A stretch of 64,000 nt of DNA from an uncultured Pseudomonadota bacterium (GCA_900696485.1 CAADGG010000064.1:1-64000); one strand, 5' to 3'; counted from the stretch's first letter, positions 1 through 9,341 are shown. Notes: a model not told the origin generated them from the letters alone. Made by a program: numbers and translations.

Positions 1-77
1 GCGGACGAGCTTCGGCGCTGCGCGTTCGCGAGTGGCCGATCTTCGGCAAGCCCGTCAGTTGCTTTCGGGGAAGAAGC

Positions 78-154
78 TGGTCGGGCCGGCGGGATTCGAA
101 CCCGCGACCTCCTGAACCCCATTCAGGCGCGCTACCAGGCTGCGCTACGGCCCG
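78..154 (-). tRNA. tRNA-Pro (GGG anticodon), CCA encoded
   Basis: The minus strand folds as a full cloverleaf. The acceptor stem CGGGCCG pairs with CGGCCCG, the anticodon loop reads ATGGGGT between CCTGA and TCAGG, which gives GGG, and the T arm is GCGGG-TTCGAAT-CCCGC. A discriminator A and a chromosomal CCA follow at 78-80. It decodes CCC/CCU proline codons. It stands alone at the window edge, ahead of the divergent MFS operon. Confidence 0.97.
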
Positions 155-164
155 ACTGGCGCAG

Positions 165-193
165 GATGTAGCCGCCAGGGGGGGTGCTGTCGA
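165..193 (-). promoter_or_regulatory. Candidate sigma70-type promoter of tRNA-Pro
   Basis: On the minus strand TCGACA (188-193) and TACATC (165-170) are separated by exactly 17 bp. Transcription would begin a few bases before the tRNA 5' end at 154. The -35 is good and the -10 is poor, so this is inference from position and spacing. Confidence 0.35.
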
Positions 194-227
194 TGCCCCT
201 CGGGTCGCGGGATACTCTCGCCAGCCC

Positions 228-503
228 ATGTTTCGCGAAGCCGGTCACAAACTCGGGGCGCCCTCTCCGTCCGAGCCCTCGTCGCCACCGGGGCCGCCGT
301 CCCGGCAGCCCCCGAGGACGACGCCGAATGGGCCGTGGCTGCACCTGTTCGACGACGTGCCGGGCTGGCTCTGCTGGTTCCGCCGGCTCGGCGCCGGCGG
401 AACCAGCGACCCCGATCGCGCCGTCTTCGGCGAGCTCGCCCTGCTGGAACACGAAACCTTCGACACCGCCGCGTTGCCGTCGTTGCTGGCGGATTTCGCA
501 TGA
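228..503 (+). CDS. Small hypothetical protein, upstream of and overlapping an MFS gene
   Basis: A 91-residue protein with a proline/serine-rich N-terminal third (residues 10-34) and a Trp/Phe-rich middle (LHLFDDVPGWLCWFRRLG). No family was recognised and there are no membrane spans or signal peptide. Its TGA overlaps the ATG of the MFS gene (ATGA at 500-503), so the two are probably co-translated. No clear ribosome-binding site precedes the start, so the true start could differ. It is kept as a gene because of the coupled stop/start. Confidence 0.45.
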   Translation: MFREAGHKLGAPSPSEPSSPPGPPSRQPPRTTPNGPWLHLFDDVPGWLCWFRRLGAGGTSDPDRAVFGELALLEHETFDTAALPSLLADFA

Positions 504-1687
504 GTCGCGTTGCGCGTGTGGCGCGCCCGCACGCCCGCGTGGTCGTCGTGCTCGGCTGGGTCTCGTTCTGGAACGACACCGCCAGCGAGATGCTGACCCC
601 GCTGCTGCCGCTGTTCCTCACCACGACGCTCGGCGCCGGACCGGCGATCGTCGGCGTCGTCGAAGGCATCGCGGAAGCGACGGCGAGCGTGCTGAAGTTC
701 GTGTCGGGGCGCCTGGCGGATCGCGGCTGGCCGGCCCGCGGCCTCGTCCTCGGCGGCTACTCGGTCTCGAACGCCGCCCGTCCGCTGCTGGGCCTCGCCA
801 CGGGCTGGGGCCACGTGCTGACGCTGCGCTTCGCCGATCGCGTCGGCAAGGGCGTGCGGACGGCTCCGCGCGACGCACTGATCACCGGCGCCACGAGCCC
901 GGACCAGCGGGGTCGTGCCTTCGGCTTCCAGCGCGCGATGGATCATGCCGGCTCGACGCTCGGGCCGGTCGCCGCGTTCCTGCTGCTGCATGCCGGCGTC
1001 TCCTTGCGCAGCGTCTTCCTGGCGTCGATCGTGCCGGGTGTGCTCGTCCTCGCGCTGCTCGGATTCGGACTCCCCCGAGAGCCGCGCGCCGCCCGGCCGG
1101 CCGCAGCCCCGCCGCTGCGCTGGCGAGGGCTCGATCCGCACGTCCGCGCGCTGGTGCTCGCCGCCGGCGGTCTCGCGCTGGCCACGACGCCCGAGGCCTT
1201 TCTCGTGCTGTGGGCGGCAGAGCGGGGCCTCGCCCTCGCGTGGGTTCCGATCCTCTGGGCCGTCGTGCACGGCGCCAAGGCGCTCGTCGCCACGCCGGCC
1301 GGTCGGCTCTCCGATCGGGTCGGCCGGCTGCCGGTCGTCGGGGCCGGCTGGGCGGCGCGCATCGCGGTCCTGCTGGCGCTGGCGACGGCGCCGGACGGTC
1401 CGTGGCTGGCCTGGCTGCTGTTTCCGGCCTACGGCGTCGCGCTCGCATCGACGGAAGCCGCCGAGCGGGCGCTGATCGGCGACCTCGCACCCGCCGCGCA
1501 GAAGGCGACGGCGTTCGGCCTCTACCACCTCAGCACCGGGATTCTCGCGCTGCCGGGCGCCGTGTTGTTCGGGGCGATCTGGCAGCGCTTCGGGTCGGCG
1601 CCGGCGTTCCTCACGGCCGCCGGGCTCACGGCGCTCGCGGCCGGTACGCTCGTTGCGATCGCCCGCCGCGGCAGCGCGCGGCCCTGA
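500..1687 (+). CDS. Major facilitator superfamily transporter
   Basis: A 395-residue integral membrane protein with about 12 hydrophobic segments. The motif RFADRVGKGVRTAPRDAL (near residue 115) sits in the cytoplasmic loop typical of a subgroup of MFS drug/metabolite exporters, and RLADR/RLSDRVGRLPV repeats the MFS loop signature in both halves. The substrate cannot be read from the sequence. The start at 500 is chosen because it overlaps the preceding stop and the open frame before it lacks membrane character. It converges with merR, ending 2 bp from that gene's stop. Confidence 0.85.
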   Translation: MSRVARVARPHARVVVVLGWVSFWNDTASEMLTPLLPLFLTTTLGAGPAIVGVVEGIAEATASVLKFVSGRLADRGWPARGLVLGGYSVSNAARPLLGLATGWGHVLTLRFADRVGKGVRTAPRDALITGATSPDQRGRAFGFQRAMDHAGSTLGPVAAFLLLHAGVSLRSVFLASIVPGVLVLALLGFGLPREPRAARPAAAPPLRWRGLDPHVRALVLAAGGLALATTPEAFLVLWAAERGLALAWVPILWAVVHGAKALVATPAGRLSDRVGRLPVVGAGWAARIAVLLALATAPDGPWLAWLLFPAYGVALASTEAAERALIGDLAPAAQKATAFGLYHLSTGILALPGAVLFGAIWQRFGSAPAFLTAAGLTALAAGTLVAIARRGSARP

Positions 1688-1689
1688 CC

Positions 1690-2085
1690 TCAGAGCATCT
1701 GGCGGATGGCCTTCAGCTCCTCGCGGATCCGGCGCAGGCTCGCGAGCGGATCCACGTCCAGCCCGAGGTCCAGCTGCGGTTTGTCGAGGGCGCGCGCGAT
1801 GCCCATCTCCCGCAGCTTCCGGCGCGCCCCGGCAATCGTGAAGCGCTCCTCGTGCAGCAGGCGCTGGAGCAAACGCACGACCTCGATGTCGCGATGGCGG
1901 TACATGCGCTGCCGGGTCCGTGACTTGGCCGGCGCCATCCAGCGGAACTCGGACTCCCAGTAGCGCAGTACGTGTGGCTTCACGCCGGTCAGCTTCGCGA
2001 CCTCACCGATCCGGTAGTAACGCTTCTCGGGATTCGCAGCGTCCGAAGCGGTCGGTTGCTGTGTCGAGTCGGTGAGCTCGTCCAT
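1690..2085 (-). CDS. MerR-family transcriptional regulator downstream of ihfA
   Basis: A 131-residue protein with an N-terminal winged helix of the MerR type (residues 22-90: YYRIGEVAKLTGVKPHVLRYWE, shortened here to its ends YYRIGEVAK and LRYWE). A short helical C-terminus rich in Arg/Leu follows, with no cysteine effector site. This small MerR class commonly follows ihfA in the pheST-ihfA cluster of delta- and gammaproteobacteria, which matches here. It is the last gene of the translation operon, 49 bp after ihfA. The ligand and targets are unknown. Confidence 0.85.
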   Translation of the reverse strand: MDELTDSTQQPTASDAANPEKRYYRIGEVAKLTGVKPHVLRYWESEFRWMAPAKSRTRQRMYRHRDIEVVRLLQRLLHEERFTIAGARRKLREMGIARALDKPQLDLGLDVDPLASLRRIREELKAIRQML

Positions 2086-2134
2086 ACTCCCCTCCCCTCC
2101 CCTCCCCGGCCCGAGCCGCCTCGGGCCAGCAGCT

Positions 2135-2458
2135 TCACGACGTCTCGTCGTCGTCGTCGTCGGAGTCCAGCAGCGGCGGGCTGTCCTCGTTCAGCAGATT
2201 CTTTAGCACGAGACTGGGCTTGAAGGTGAGGACACGGCGCGCCTCGAGCAGGATCTCCTCGCCGGTCTGGGGATTGCGGCCCTTGCGCGCGTTCTTCTCG
2301 CGCACCAGGAAGTTCCCGAACCCGGAGATCTTCACCTTCTCGCCGCGCTCGAGCGTCTCCTTGATGATCTCGAAGACCTTCTCGACGAGGTCGGCAGATT
2401 CCTTCTTGGAGAAGCCGACCCGCTCGTAGATCTGCTCGACGATCTCCGCCTTCGTCAT
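2135..2458 (-). CDS. ihfA: Integration host factor alpha subunit / HU-family DNA-bending protein
   Basis: A 107-residue HU/IHF-fold protein that bends DNA in recombination, replication and transcription. The start MTKAEIVEQIYERVG is preceded by a GGGAGG ribosome-binding site. The beta-arm signature GFGNFLVREKNARKGRNPQTG (residues 48-68; G-F-G-N-F and N-P-Q-T-G visible) is canonical. It is longer than most family members because of an acidic tail with a run of five Asp residues encoded by a GAC repeat at about 2146-2163. It lies 22 bp after pheT, as in many proteobacteria. Confidence 0.95.
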   Translation of the reverse strand: MTKAEIVEQIYERVGFSKKESADLVEKVFEIIKETLERGEKVKISGFGNFLVREKNARKGRNPQTGEEILLEARRVLTFKPSLVLKNLLNEDSPPLLDSDDDDDETS

Positions 2459-2480
2459 GGTCCGACCTCCCATCGCGTCT

Positions 2481-4901
2481 TCACCCACCGGCCACTCCTC
2501 CGCCGTGGCGCAGTTCGCCCCGGAACCGATCGGCCAACATCGCCACGACGCGCTCGCTGGCGCGCGTGACCTCGGCATCCGTGAGCGTCCGATCCGGACG
2601 CTGGAAGACCAGCCGGAACGCCACGCTGACGCGGCCCTCGGGGATCCCGGGACCCTCATAGTGGTCGAAGACCGCGGCCTCCACGAGGTGCGGCCCGGCG
2701 GTGCTGCGAATCGCATGGAGGACGCGGCCGGCAGCCGCGTCGCGCGGCAGCAGCACGGCGAGATCGCGGCGCACCTGCGGCTGTCGGGACGGTTCCTCGA
2801 AGCGGTGCGCGGCCGCCTTCGCTGCCGCCAGCTCATCGAGGTCGAGACTCAGCAGCGCGCAGGGGACGTCGATCTCGAAGCGGACCGCGACCTCCGGGTG
2901 CAGCTCTCCGAGCGTTCCCACCGGGCGGCCTGCCACGTCGATGTGTGCGCTCGAGGTCGGATGCCAGAATGGCTCCCCGCCACCCGGCACGAACTCCGCG
3001 GTGACGCCGACGGCCTCGAGGACCTGCTCGAGCGCGCCCTTGAGCTCGAAAAAGACCGGCGCGCGCATGTCCCACAGCCGTTCCCCACCCTGCGTGATCG
3101 CCGCCGCCAGCGCGAGCCGTTCGTCGGGGAGTTCGCCCTCCGCACGCGGATGAAAGGTCCGGCCGACTTCGAAGATCCGGATGCGCTCGACCTGGCGCGC
3201 GCGATTGGCCTGGATGACATCGAGAAGAGACGGAAGCAGGAACGTGCGCAGGGCGCCCTCGTCTTCCGTCAACGGGTTCTGGAGCCGGACCAGCCGGCGG
3301 CGGACATCGTCTGCGGTGAGGCCCATCCGGTCGAGATCTGCGGGCCGCGCGAACGGCAGCGTCATGCACTCGAAGAGGCCGGCCGCGGCGAGCGCGTCCC
3401 GGGCCGCCTCGGATACCCGCCGACTGCGAGCGACGACGACCGGCGCCAGGCGCTGCCGCGGCAGCGTAGCCGGGATCTCGTCGAAGCCGTGGATGCGGGC
3501 GACCTCCTCGACGAGGTCCTCCGCGTGGCGCAGGTCGTTCCGCCAGCTCGGCACCCGACAGCGCAGCGGGGATGCCAGCGCATCCGCGACGCGCACCTCG
3601 ACCCGCGCCAACAAGGCGGCGATCTCGGCGCGCGAGAGTGCGGTGCCGAGCAGTCGGTTGACGCGTTCGGGATCGAGCGCGATCACGGGTTCGGCATCCG
3701 CCTCGTCTCCCGTCGCTTCGAGGACACCCGGCGTCACGCTCGCGTCCGTCAGCTCGCTGAGCAGTCGCGCCGCCCGATCGCAGGCGCGGCGAACGCCGGC
3801 CGCGTCGATCTGCCGCTCGAAGCGATACGACGCTTCACTGTGAAGCCCCAGTCGGCGGGCCGTCCGGCGCACGCGGGTGGCATCGAAATGCGCACTCTCG
3901 AGCAACACGTCGCGGGTGCGCTCGGTCACCTGCGTCTCGGCCCCGCCCATCACGCCCGCCAGCGCGATCGCGCGTTCGGCATCGGCGATCAGCAGATCGT
4001 CCGGTTCGAGGGTGCGGGTCTCTCCGTCGAGCGTCGTGAGTTTCTCGCCCGGCAGCGCCCGCCGCACGCGCACCACGCCGCCTCGCAGCGTCCCGGCATC
4101 GAAGGCATGCAGCGGCTGGCCGAACTCGAGCATCACCAGGTTGGTCACATCGACGACGACATCGACCGGGCGCATGCCGGCCGCCTCGAGGCGCTGCTGC
4201 AACCAGCCGGGACTCGGACCGATGCGGACGCCACGGACCAGGCGGGCCACGTAGCGCCGGCAGCCGGCCGGATCGGCGATCTCCACCCGCAGATCCGCCG
4301 CCGCCGACGGCCCTTGCTCCGGCGCCTCGGTCGGCGGGATCTCGATGTCGCCGCCGAAGTGCGCGCGCACCTCGCGCGCGACGCCGAGCAGCGACGCACA
4401 GTCCCCGCGGTTCGGCGTGAGCGTGAGGTCGACGACGCGCTCGCCGACCGCGAGCACCGAGTCGAGCGGAGCGCCGACCGGCGCCGCCGCGTCGAGCACG
4501 AGGATCCCGTCCGCCTGCTCGGCGAGTCCGAGTTCCGCGGCGGAGCAGATCATCCCGTGGGACGTGACGCCGCGGATCTTCGCCTTCTGGAGTTTGCGAC
4601 CGTCGGGCAACCGCGCCCCCGGCGACGCCACGGCCACCTTCTGGCCGGCCGCGACGTTCGGCGCCCCGCACACGATCGACGCCGGTTCCGCCTCGCCGAG
4701 ATCGACACGGCACAGCGACAAGCGATCGGCCTGGGGATGTTTGTCGCAGGTGAGCACGTGTCCGACGCGGACGCCCGAGAGATCCGGCCCCACGCGCAGG
4801 ACCTCCTCGACCTCGAGGCCTCCCTGCGTCAAGCGCGCCAGCAGCTCGGCCTCGTCGGGCAAGGCGATCCATTCCGCCAGCCAACGCAGCGGTACGCGCA
4901 T
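2481..4901 (-). CDS. pheT: Phenylalanyl-tRNA synthetase beta subunit
   Basis: An 806-residue subunit of the (alpha-beta)2 enzyme that charges tRNA-Phe; the beta chain carries tRNA recognition and editing. Order seen: N-terminal EMAP/OB tRNA-binding domain (residues 40-150, HPQADRLSLCRVDLG), B3/B4 editing domain, B5 domain, catalytic-like core and C-terminal ferredoxin-fold anticodon-binding domain (about 710-800, QPQVRRDLAVLLP). The ATG at 4901 overlaps the pheS stop by one base (TGATG), fixing the start and indicating translational coupling. Length is normal. Confidence 0.97.
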   Translation of the reverse strand: MRVPLRWLAEWIALPDEAELLARLTQGGLEVEEVLRVGPDLSGVRVGHVLTCDKHPQADRLSLCRVDLGEAEPASIVCGAPNVAAGQKVAVASPGARLPDGRKLQKAKIRGVTSHGMICSAAELGLAEQADGILVLDAAAPVGAPLDSVLAVGERVVDLTLTPNRGDCASLLGVAREVRAHFGGDIEIPPTEAPEQGPSAAADLRVEIADPAGCRRYVARLVRGVRIGPSPGWLQQRLEAAGMRPVDVVVDVTNLVMLEFGQPLHAFDAGTLRGGVVRVRRALPGEKLTTLDGETRTLEPDDLLIADAERAIALAGVMGGAETQVTERTRDVLLESAHFDATRVRRTARRLGLHSEASYRFERQIDAAGVRRACDRAARLLSELTDASVTPGVLEATGDEADAEPVIALDPERVNRLLGTALSRAEIAALLARVEVRVADALASPLRCRVPSWRNDLRHAEDLVEEVARIHGFDEIPATLPRQRLAPVVVARSRRVSEAARDALAAAGLFECMTLPFARPADLDRMGLTADDVRRRLVRLQNPLTEDEGALRTFLLPSLLDVIQANRARQVERIRIFEVGRTFHPRAEGELPDERLALAAAITQGGERLWDMRAPVFFELKGALEQVLEAVGVTAEFVPGGGEPFWHPTSSAHIDVAGRPVGTLGELHPEVAVRFEIDVPCALLSLDLDELAAAKAAAHRFEEPSRQPQVRRDLAVLLPRDAAAGRVLHAIRSTAGPHLVEAAVFDHYEGPGIPEGRVSVAFRLVFQRPDRTLTDAEVTRASERVVAMLADRFRGELRHGGGVAGG

Positions 4902-5926
4902 CAGATCTGCTCCAACACGCGCACGTCGCCGTCGAAGAGCAGATGGATGTTGGGAATGCCCCAACGCAGCATGGCGGCACGATCGAGCGTCATGCCGAAG
5001 GCGAACCCCTGCCAGCGTTCCGGATCGATCCCGCAGTGCTCGAGCACGACCGGATGGATCATCCCGCAGCCCCCCGCCTCGATCCAACCGCTCTGCGAGC
5101 AGGTCGCGCAGCCGGCGCCGCGACAGATCAGGCACCGGTAATCGAGCTCCGCGGAAGGTTCGGTGAAAGGGAAATAGGACGAGCGGAAGCGCAGCTCGAC
5201 GTCGGCACCCATCATGTGGCGCTGGAACGCGTAGAGGATGCCCTTCAGGTCGGCGAAGGAGACGTTCTCATCGACCATGAAACACTCGACCTGATGGAAC
5301 ATCGGCGAATGGCGGGGGCTGCGATCACAGCGGTAGACCCGGCCCGGCGCGATGAATCGGAACGGCGGCGTGCGCCCACTCATCGTGCGGATCTGGACCG
5401 GAGACGTGTGGGTGCGCAGCACGTGACCACCGTCCACGAAGAAGGTCGCCTGCATGTCCCGCGCGGGATGATCCGGGGGCATGTTCAGGGCTTCGAAGTT
5501 GTGCCACTGGGTCTCGACCTCGGGGCCCTCTTCGACCCCGAAGCCGAGGCCGGTGAAGAAGGCGACCACGTCGCGTTCGATGCGGGTGATGGGATGGAGT
5601 CCGCCACGCGGCGCGCGCAGGCCCGGGAGCGTGACGTCCAGCCGCGTCTCCGAGAGCGCGCGCTCCCGTTCGCCGCGCCCGAGTTCGTCGCGGCGCGCGC
5701 TCACCAACGCCTCGATCCGCTCCTTGACGAGGTTCGCCTGCTCGCCGACCCGCGCGCGGTCGGCGCCCTCGAGGCGCCCGATGCCGCGCAGAACCCCCGA
5801 GAGGGCGCTCTTCTTGCCGAGGAACCGTGCGCGAACATCGGCCAGGGCCGGAAGCGTCGTTACTTCGGCCAGCGCCCGGCGCGCCTCTTCCTCGAGCCCG
5901 TCGAGGCTCTGTTGTTCGGCCGACAT
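4901..5926 (-). CDS. pheS: Phenylalanyl-tRNA synthetase alpha subunit
   Basis: A 341-residue catalytic subunit forming Phe-AMP and transferring Phe to tRNA-Phe. An N-terminal coiled coil (residues 1-90) is followed by the class II core with motif 2 (around FRFIAPGRVYRCD) and motif 3 (near GFAFGMTLDRAAMLRWG). THTSPVQIR and the ending DVRVLEQI are typical of PheS. It lies 16 bp after rplT and overlaps pheT by one base. Confidence 0.97.
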   Translation of the reverse strand: MSAEQQSLDGLEEEARRALAEVTTLPALADVRARFLGKKSALSGVLRGIGRLEGADRARVGEQANLVKERIEALVSARRDELGRGERERALSETRLDVTLPGLRAPRGGLHPITRIERDVVAFFTGLGFGVEEGPEVETQWHNFEALNMPPDHPARDMQATFFVDGGHVLRTHTSPVQIRTMSGRTPPFRFIAPGRVYRCDRSPRHSPMFHQVECFMVDENVSFADLKGILYAFQRHMMGADVELRFRSSYFPFTEPSAELDYRCLICRGAGCATCSQSGWIEAGGCGMIHPVVLEHCGIDPERWQGFAFGMTLDRAAMLRWGIPNIHLLFDGDVRVLEQI

Positions 5927-5942
5927 CGTGCTGCCGATCCGA

Positions 5943-6299
5943 TCAGGCGCTCTTCGGCCGAGCCTGCGCCGCCAACGCCGCGAATGCCTGCGGATCCGAC
6001 AATGCGAGATCGGCCAGGTTCTTGCGGTCGATCTCGATGCCGGCCTTGTGGAGGCCGCCGATCAGCTGGCTGTAGGACAGGCCGTGTTCGCGTGCGGCCG
6101 CATTGATGCGGACGATCCACAAGCTGCGGAACTGGCGCTTGCGCTGCTTGCGATCGCGATAGGCATAGGCCCAAGCGCGCTCGACGGATTCACGAGCGAC
6201 CCTGAACAAGCGATGCCGCGAGCCGAAATAGCCCTTGGCTTCCTTCAGAATGCGATTGTGGCGGCGCCTGCGGGCGACGCCGCGCTTCACGCGGGGCAT
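5943..6299 (-). CDS. rplT: 50S ribosomal protein L20
   Basis: A 118-residue, strongly basic ribosomal protein binding 23S rRNA early in large-subunit assembly. [19 protein letters not shown] and [18 protein letters not shown] are diagnostic. Length is standard. It sits in the universal infC-rpmI-rplT order, 15 bp after rpmI. In several bacteria L20 represses this operon translationally; no pseudoknot could be confirmed by eye here. Confidence 0.98.
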   Translation of the reverse strand: MPRVKRGVARRRRHNRILKEAKGYFGSRHRLFRVARESVERAWAYAYRDRKQRKRQFRSLWIVRINAAAREHGLSYSQLIGGLHKAGIEIDRKNLADLALSDPQAFAALAAQARPKSA

Positions 6300-6314
6300 G
6301 GGTTTCTCCCTCCT

Positions 6315-6518
6315 CTAGCCGGCGTTGCCGGGCAGCAGCTGCTCGAGCCGCTTCTGGTCGACCGCGGAGACCACCACGCGCTGGCGAAGCTGGCGCTTCC
6401 GCTTCGAACTCTTCTTCGTGAGGATGTGGTTCATCCCCTGCTGGCTGCGGACCAGCTTCCCGGTGCCGGTGCGCTTGACGCGCTTGGCGGCTCCGCGATG
6501 GGTCTTCATCTTCGGCAT
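6315..6518 (-). CDS. rpmI: 50S ribosomal protein L35
   Basis: A 67-residue basic protein of the large ribosomal subunit ([20 protein letters not shown]). The ATG at 6518 shares its first base with the infC stop (TGATG). A TTG one codon upstream is rejected because MPKMKTHRG is the family N-terminus. Ends 15 bp before rplT. Confidence 0.97.
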   Translation of the reverse strand: MPKMKTHRGAAKRVKRTGTGKLVRSQQGMNHILTKKSSKRKRQLRQRVVVSAVDQKRLEQLLPGNAG

Positions 6519-7246
6519 CAACTCTCTCCTGCGTCGGGCGTCTCGCCCTTCGCCTTCATGGCCGTTCCGGCCTTCGATTCCGTCGGATCCGACCGAGCCG
6601 GGTCGGTCTCTGCGGACTCCTTCGGGGGCGCTTCCACAACTGCCGCCGACTCCTCGGCGGCTTCCTGTTGCGCGCGCTCCCGTTCCAGCTTCGCGATCGC
6701 CTCGCGGTTGGGCACCAGGATCATCGACATGAAGCGCCCCTCGAGTCGCGGCGTGCTCTCGACGTTGGCGACGTCGGCCAGCATCACCTTCACCCGCTCC
6801 AACTGCTCGAAGCCGAGGCTCGTGTGGACGATCTCCCGGCCGCGGAACATCAGCGTCACCTTGACCTTGTCTCCCTCTAACAGGAACCGCCGGGCTCCGC
6901 GCACCTTGAAGTCCAGATCGTGGTCATCGGTGCGCGGCCGGAGTTTCACTTCCTTCAAGGTCGCTGCGTGCGCCTTGGCCTTGCTGGCCGCCTGCTTCTT
7001 CTTCAGCTCATACTTGTACTTCCCGTAGTCCATGATGCGACACACGGGGGGGGTGGCACTCGACGCGACCTCGACGAGGTCGAGGCCGCGTTCCTGGGCC
7101 TTCTGGATGGCATCCCAGGGTGTCATCACCCCGAGCTGCGAGCCGTCCGCATCGACCACCCGGACCTCACGAGCCCGGATGCGCTCGTTGACACGGGAAT
7201 CGTCTTCGGGGCGGACGTTTCTATCTCCTCGCTTGGGAAATCGGAT
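6518..7246 (-). CDS. infC: Translation initiation factor IF-3, with ATC start and long C-terminal tail
   Basis: IF-3 binds the 30S subunit, prevents premature 50S joining and rejects non-canonical start codons. No ATG, GTG or TTG lies in frame before the conserved [15 protein letters not shown] segment. An in-frame ATC at 7244-7246 follows GGAGG (7254-7258) by 7 nt and yields [20 protein letters not shown], which fits IF-3 N-termini. Rare AUU/AUC/AUA starts are known autoregulation signals of infC. The protein is 242 residues against about 180 normally, because of a roughly 60-residue Ala/Glu/Pro-rich tail after [16 protein letters not shown]. The gene lies 33 bp after thrS. Confidence 0.93.
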   Translation of the reverse strand: MRFPKRGDRNVRPEDDSRVNERIRAREVRVVDADGSQLGVMTPWDAIQKAQERGLDLVEVASSATPPVCRIMDYGKYKYELKKKQAASKAKAHAATLKEVKLRPRTDDHDLDFKVRGARRFLLEGDKVKVTLMFRGREIVHTSLGFEQLERVKVMLADVANVESTPRLEGRFMSMILVPNREAIAKLERERAQQEAAEESAAVVEAPPKESAETDPARSDPTESKAGTAMKAKGETPDAGES

Positions 7247-7279
7247 GCGCGTTCCTCCGCGGGACGGTCGGTTGTCTGC

Positions 7280-9208
7280 CTACGGGCGGCGCTCGGCCAC
7301 CTTGGCCGAGAGTTCCGCCACGAAGGCGTCGAGCGGCAGCGCCGCGGCTGCCTCCTTGCCGCCGCGGCGGCGGCGCGGAGTGACGGTCCCGCTCGTCACC
7401 TCCTGGTCCCCGACCACGGCCATCACCGGGATCTTGTGCGTCTCCGCCTCCCGGATCTTGAAATTCAGCTTCTCGTTGCGGTCGTCGAGACGGACGCGCA
7501 GCCCGCGCGCCGCGAGGGCGTCACGAACCCGCGCGCCCCACTCGGTATGCCGCTCGGCGATCGGCAGGACCGCCACCTGGACCGGGCTCAACCACAGCGG
7601 GAAGTCTCCGCCCGTGTGCTCGAGGTAGATGGCGATGAAGCGCTCGAGTGAACCGAGGATCGCGCGGTGGAGCATGGCGGCCCGATGTTCCTGCCCATCG
7701 CTTCCGACGTAGCTCAGCCCGAACCGGTCCGGCGCCGACATGTCCACCTGGACCGTGCCGAGCGTCCACACCCGGCCCATGACGTCCCGGAAGTCGCATT
7801 CGACCTTCGGCGCGTAGAAGACCGCCTCGCCGGGCTTGATGCCGCAGGCGTAGCCAGCTTCCTCGACGGCGGCGATCAGCAGCTTCTCGGCGTGGTCCCA
7901 GGCTTCGGGGTTCCCGATGAACTTCTCGGGCCGCGTCGACACCGAGACCTCGACGTCGTCGAGTCCCAGCGCGTGGTAGATCTCCCGCAACATCGCGAAG
8001 AAGCTGCGCAGCTCCGACTCCACCTGCTCGGGCATGCAGAACACGTGGGCATCGTCCTGGGCGAACGAGCGCACCCGCGAGAGGCCGTGCAGCGTCCCCG
8101 AGCGCTCGTTGCGGTGCAGGCGCGTGAACTCGGCAAAGCGCAGCGGAAGATCCCGGTACGAATGTTTGGTCGTGTTGTAGTACACGCAGTGCCCGGGGCA
8201 GTTCATCGGCTTCAGGAAGAGCTCTTCGTCTTCGTCGCCTTCGAAGCGGAACATGTCGTCGCCGAAGTTCTCGTAGTGCCCGGAGATCTTGAACAGGTCG
8301 GATCGGAAGATCTGCGGGGTGATGATCTCCTGGAAGCCGTACTTCGGGTACAGACTGCGCACGTAGCCCACCAGCTCGTTGAAGAGCACGACCCCTTTGG
8401 GGTGGAAGAACGGCGAACCGGGGGAGAGCGGATCCAGATGGAAGAGATCGAGATCCTGGCCGACTCGGCGATGATCGCGACGCCGCGCCTCTTCGAGCCG
8501 CTCGAGATGCTCGTCGAGTTCCTTGGCAGACGCGAATGCGGTGCCGTAGATGCGTTGCAGCATCGGGTTGCGCTCGTCGCCGCGCCAGTACGCACCGGCC
8601 AGCTCGATCAGCTTCACGGCGCCGATCTGGCCGGCGCGTTGGACGTGCGGACCGCGGCACAGATCCTGGAAGCTGCCGTGGCGATAGATCGTGATCGGAT
8701 CGCCCGCGGGAATGTCGTCGATCCGGGAAACCTTCAGGTGCTCGCCCAGCTCCGCGAAGCGGGCCTTGGCTTCCGCGCGGTCGACCACCTCGCGTTCGAA
8801 GGCGGCGCCCTCGGCGAGGATGCGGCGCATCTCGTCTTCGATCCGCTCGAGATCCTGCGGTGAGAACGGCCGCTCCACCAGGAAATCGTATTGGAACTTC
8901 TCGCCGTGGTCGCTGCGGCCGACATCGATCTGTGCCGACGGGAAGAGCCTCTTGACGGCATCTGCCATCACGTGCTCGGCCGAATGGCGGATCACCTCTC
9001 CGGCCTGCGGATCCCGCGCCGTCACGATCTCGAGGGCGACGTCGCGGTCGAGCGGTGCACGCAGGTCGACGAGCCGGCCGTCGATGCGACCCGCCAACGC
9101 GGCCCGCGCGAGCCGGGGCCCGATGCGCTCCGCTACGGCCAGAACCGTCGTTCCTGCCGGGACGGCCAGCAGCTTGCCGTCGGGCAGGCGAACCGAGATC
9201 TCGCTCAT
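7280..9208 (-). CDS. thrS: Threonyl-tRNA synthetase
   Basis: A 642-residue class II synthetase charging tRNA-Thr. Domains in order: TGS (residues 1-65), second additional/editing domain with HSAEHVMADAVKRLFP (about 70-225), catalytic core with zinc-site segment KPMNCPGHCVYY, and anticodon-binding domain (about 540-640). The ATG at 9208 begins MSEISVRLPDGK, the usual TGS start; a TTG seven codons upstream is less likely. First gene of the thrS-infC-rpmI-rplT-pheST cluster. Confidence 0.97.
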   Translation of the reverse strand: MSEISVRLPDGKLLAVPAGTTVLAVAERIGPRLARAALAGRIDGRLVDLRAPLDRDVALEIVTARDPQAGEVIRHSAEHVMADAVKRLFPSAQIDVGRSDHGEKFQYDFLVERPFSPQDLERIEDEMRRILAEGAAFEREVVDRAEAKARFAELGEHLKVSRIDDIPAGDPITIYRHGSFQDLCRGPHVQRAGQIGAVKLIELAGAYWRGDERNPMLQRIYGTAFASAKELDEHLERLEEARRRDHRRVGQDLDLFHLDPLSPGSPFFHPKGVVLFNELVGYVRSLYPKYGFQEIITPQIFRSDLFKISGHYENFGDDMFRFEGDEDEELFLKPMNCPGHCVYYNTTKHSYRDLPLRFAEFTRLHRNERSGTLHGLSRVRSFAQDDAHVFCMPEQVESELRSFFAMLREIYHALGLDDVEVSVSTRPEKFIGNPEAWDHAEKLLIAAVEEAGYACGIKPGEAVFYAPKVECDFRDVMGRVWTLGTVQVDMSAPDRFGLSYVGSDGQEHRAAMLHRAILGSLERFIAIYLEHTGGDFPLWLSPVQVAVLPIAERHTEWGARVRDALAARGLRVRLDDRNEKLNFKIREAETHKIPVMAVVGDQEVTSGTVTPRRRRGGKEAAAALPLDAFVAELSAKVAERRP

Positions 9209-9341
9209 GAGCGCAGCAGGGTCATGCAAGGAACTCGTTGGTTTCCGTGGCGTGGAGGGGAGCTGGGCGGCACCGCGAGAGGCAATTTCGAGAGCTTCGC
9301 AGGCGCCGGGCCGACTGCTTCGGTTGCGTGCTTCGATTGCA

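Noticed and set aside
1..77. Possible gene fragment at the left edge
   Set aside because: No convincing coding frame or RNA motif in the 77 bases before the tRNA-Pro 3' end.
2457..5141. Long open frame on the plus strand antisense to pheT
   Set aside because: The minus-strand pheT has full family motifs; the antisense frame is Arg/Ala/Gln-rich low-complexity sequence caused by high G+C third positions.
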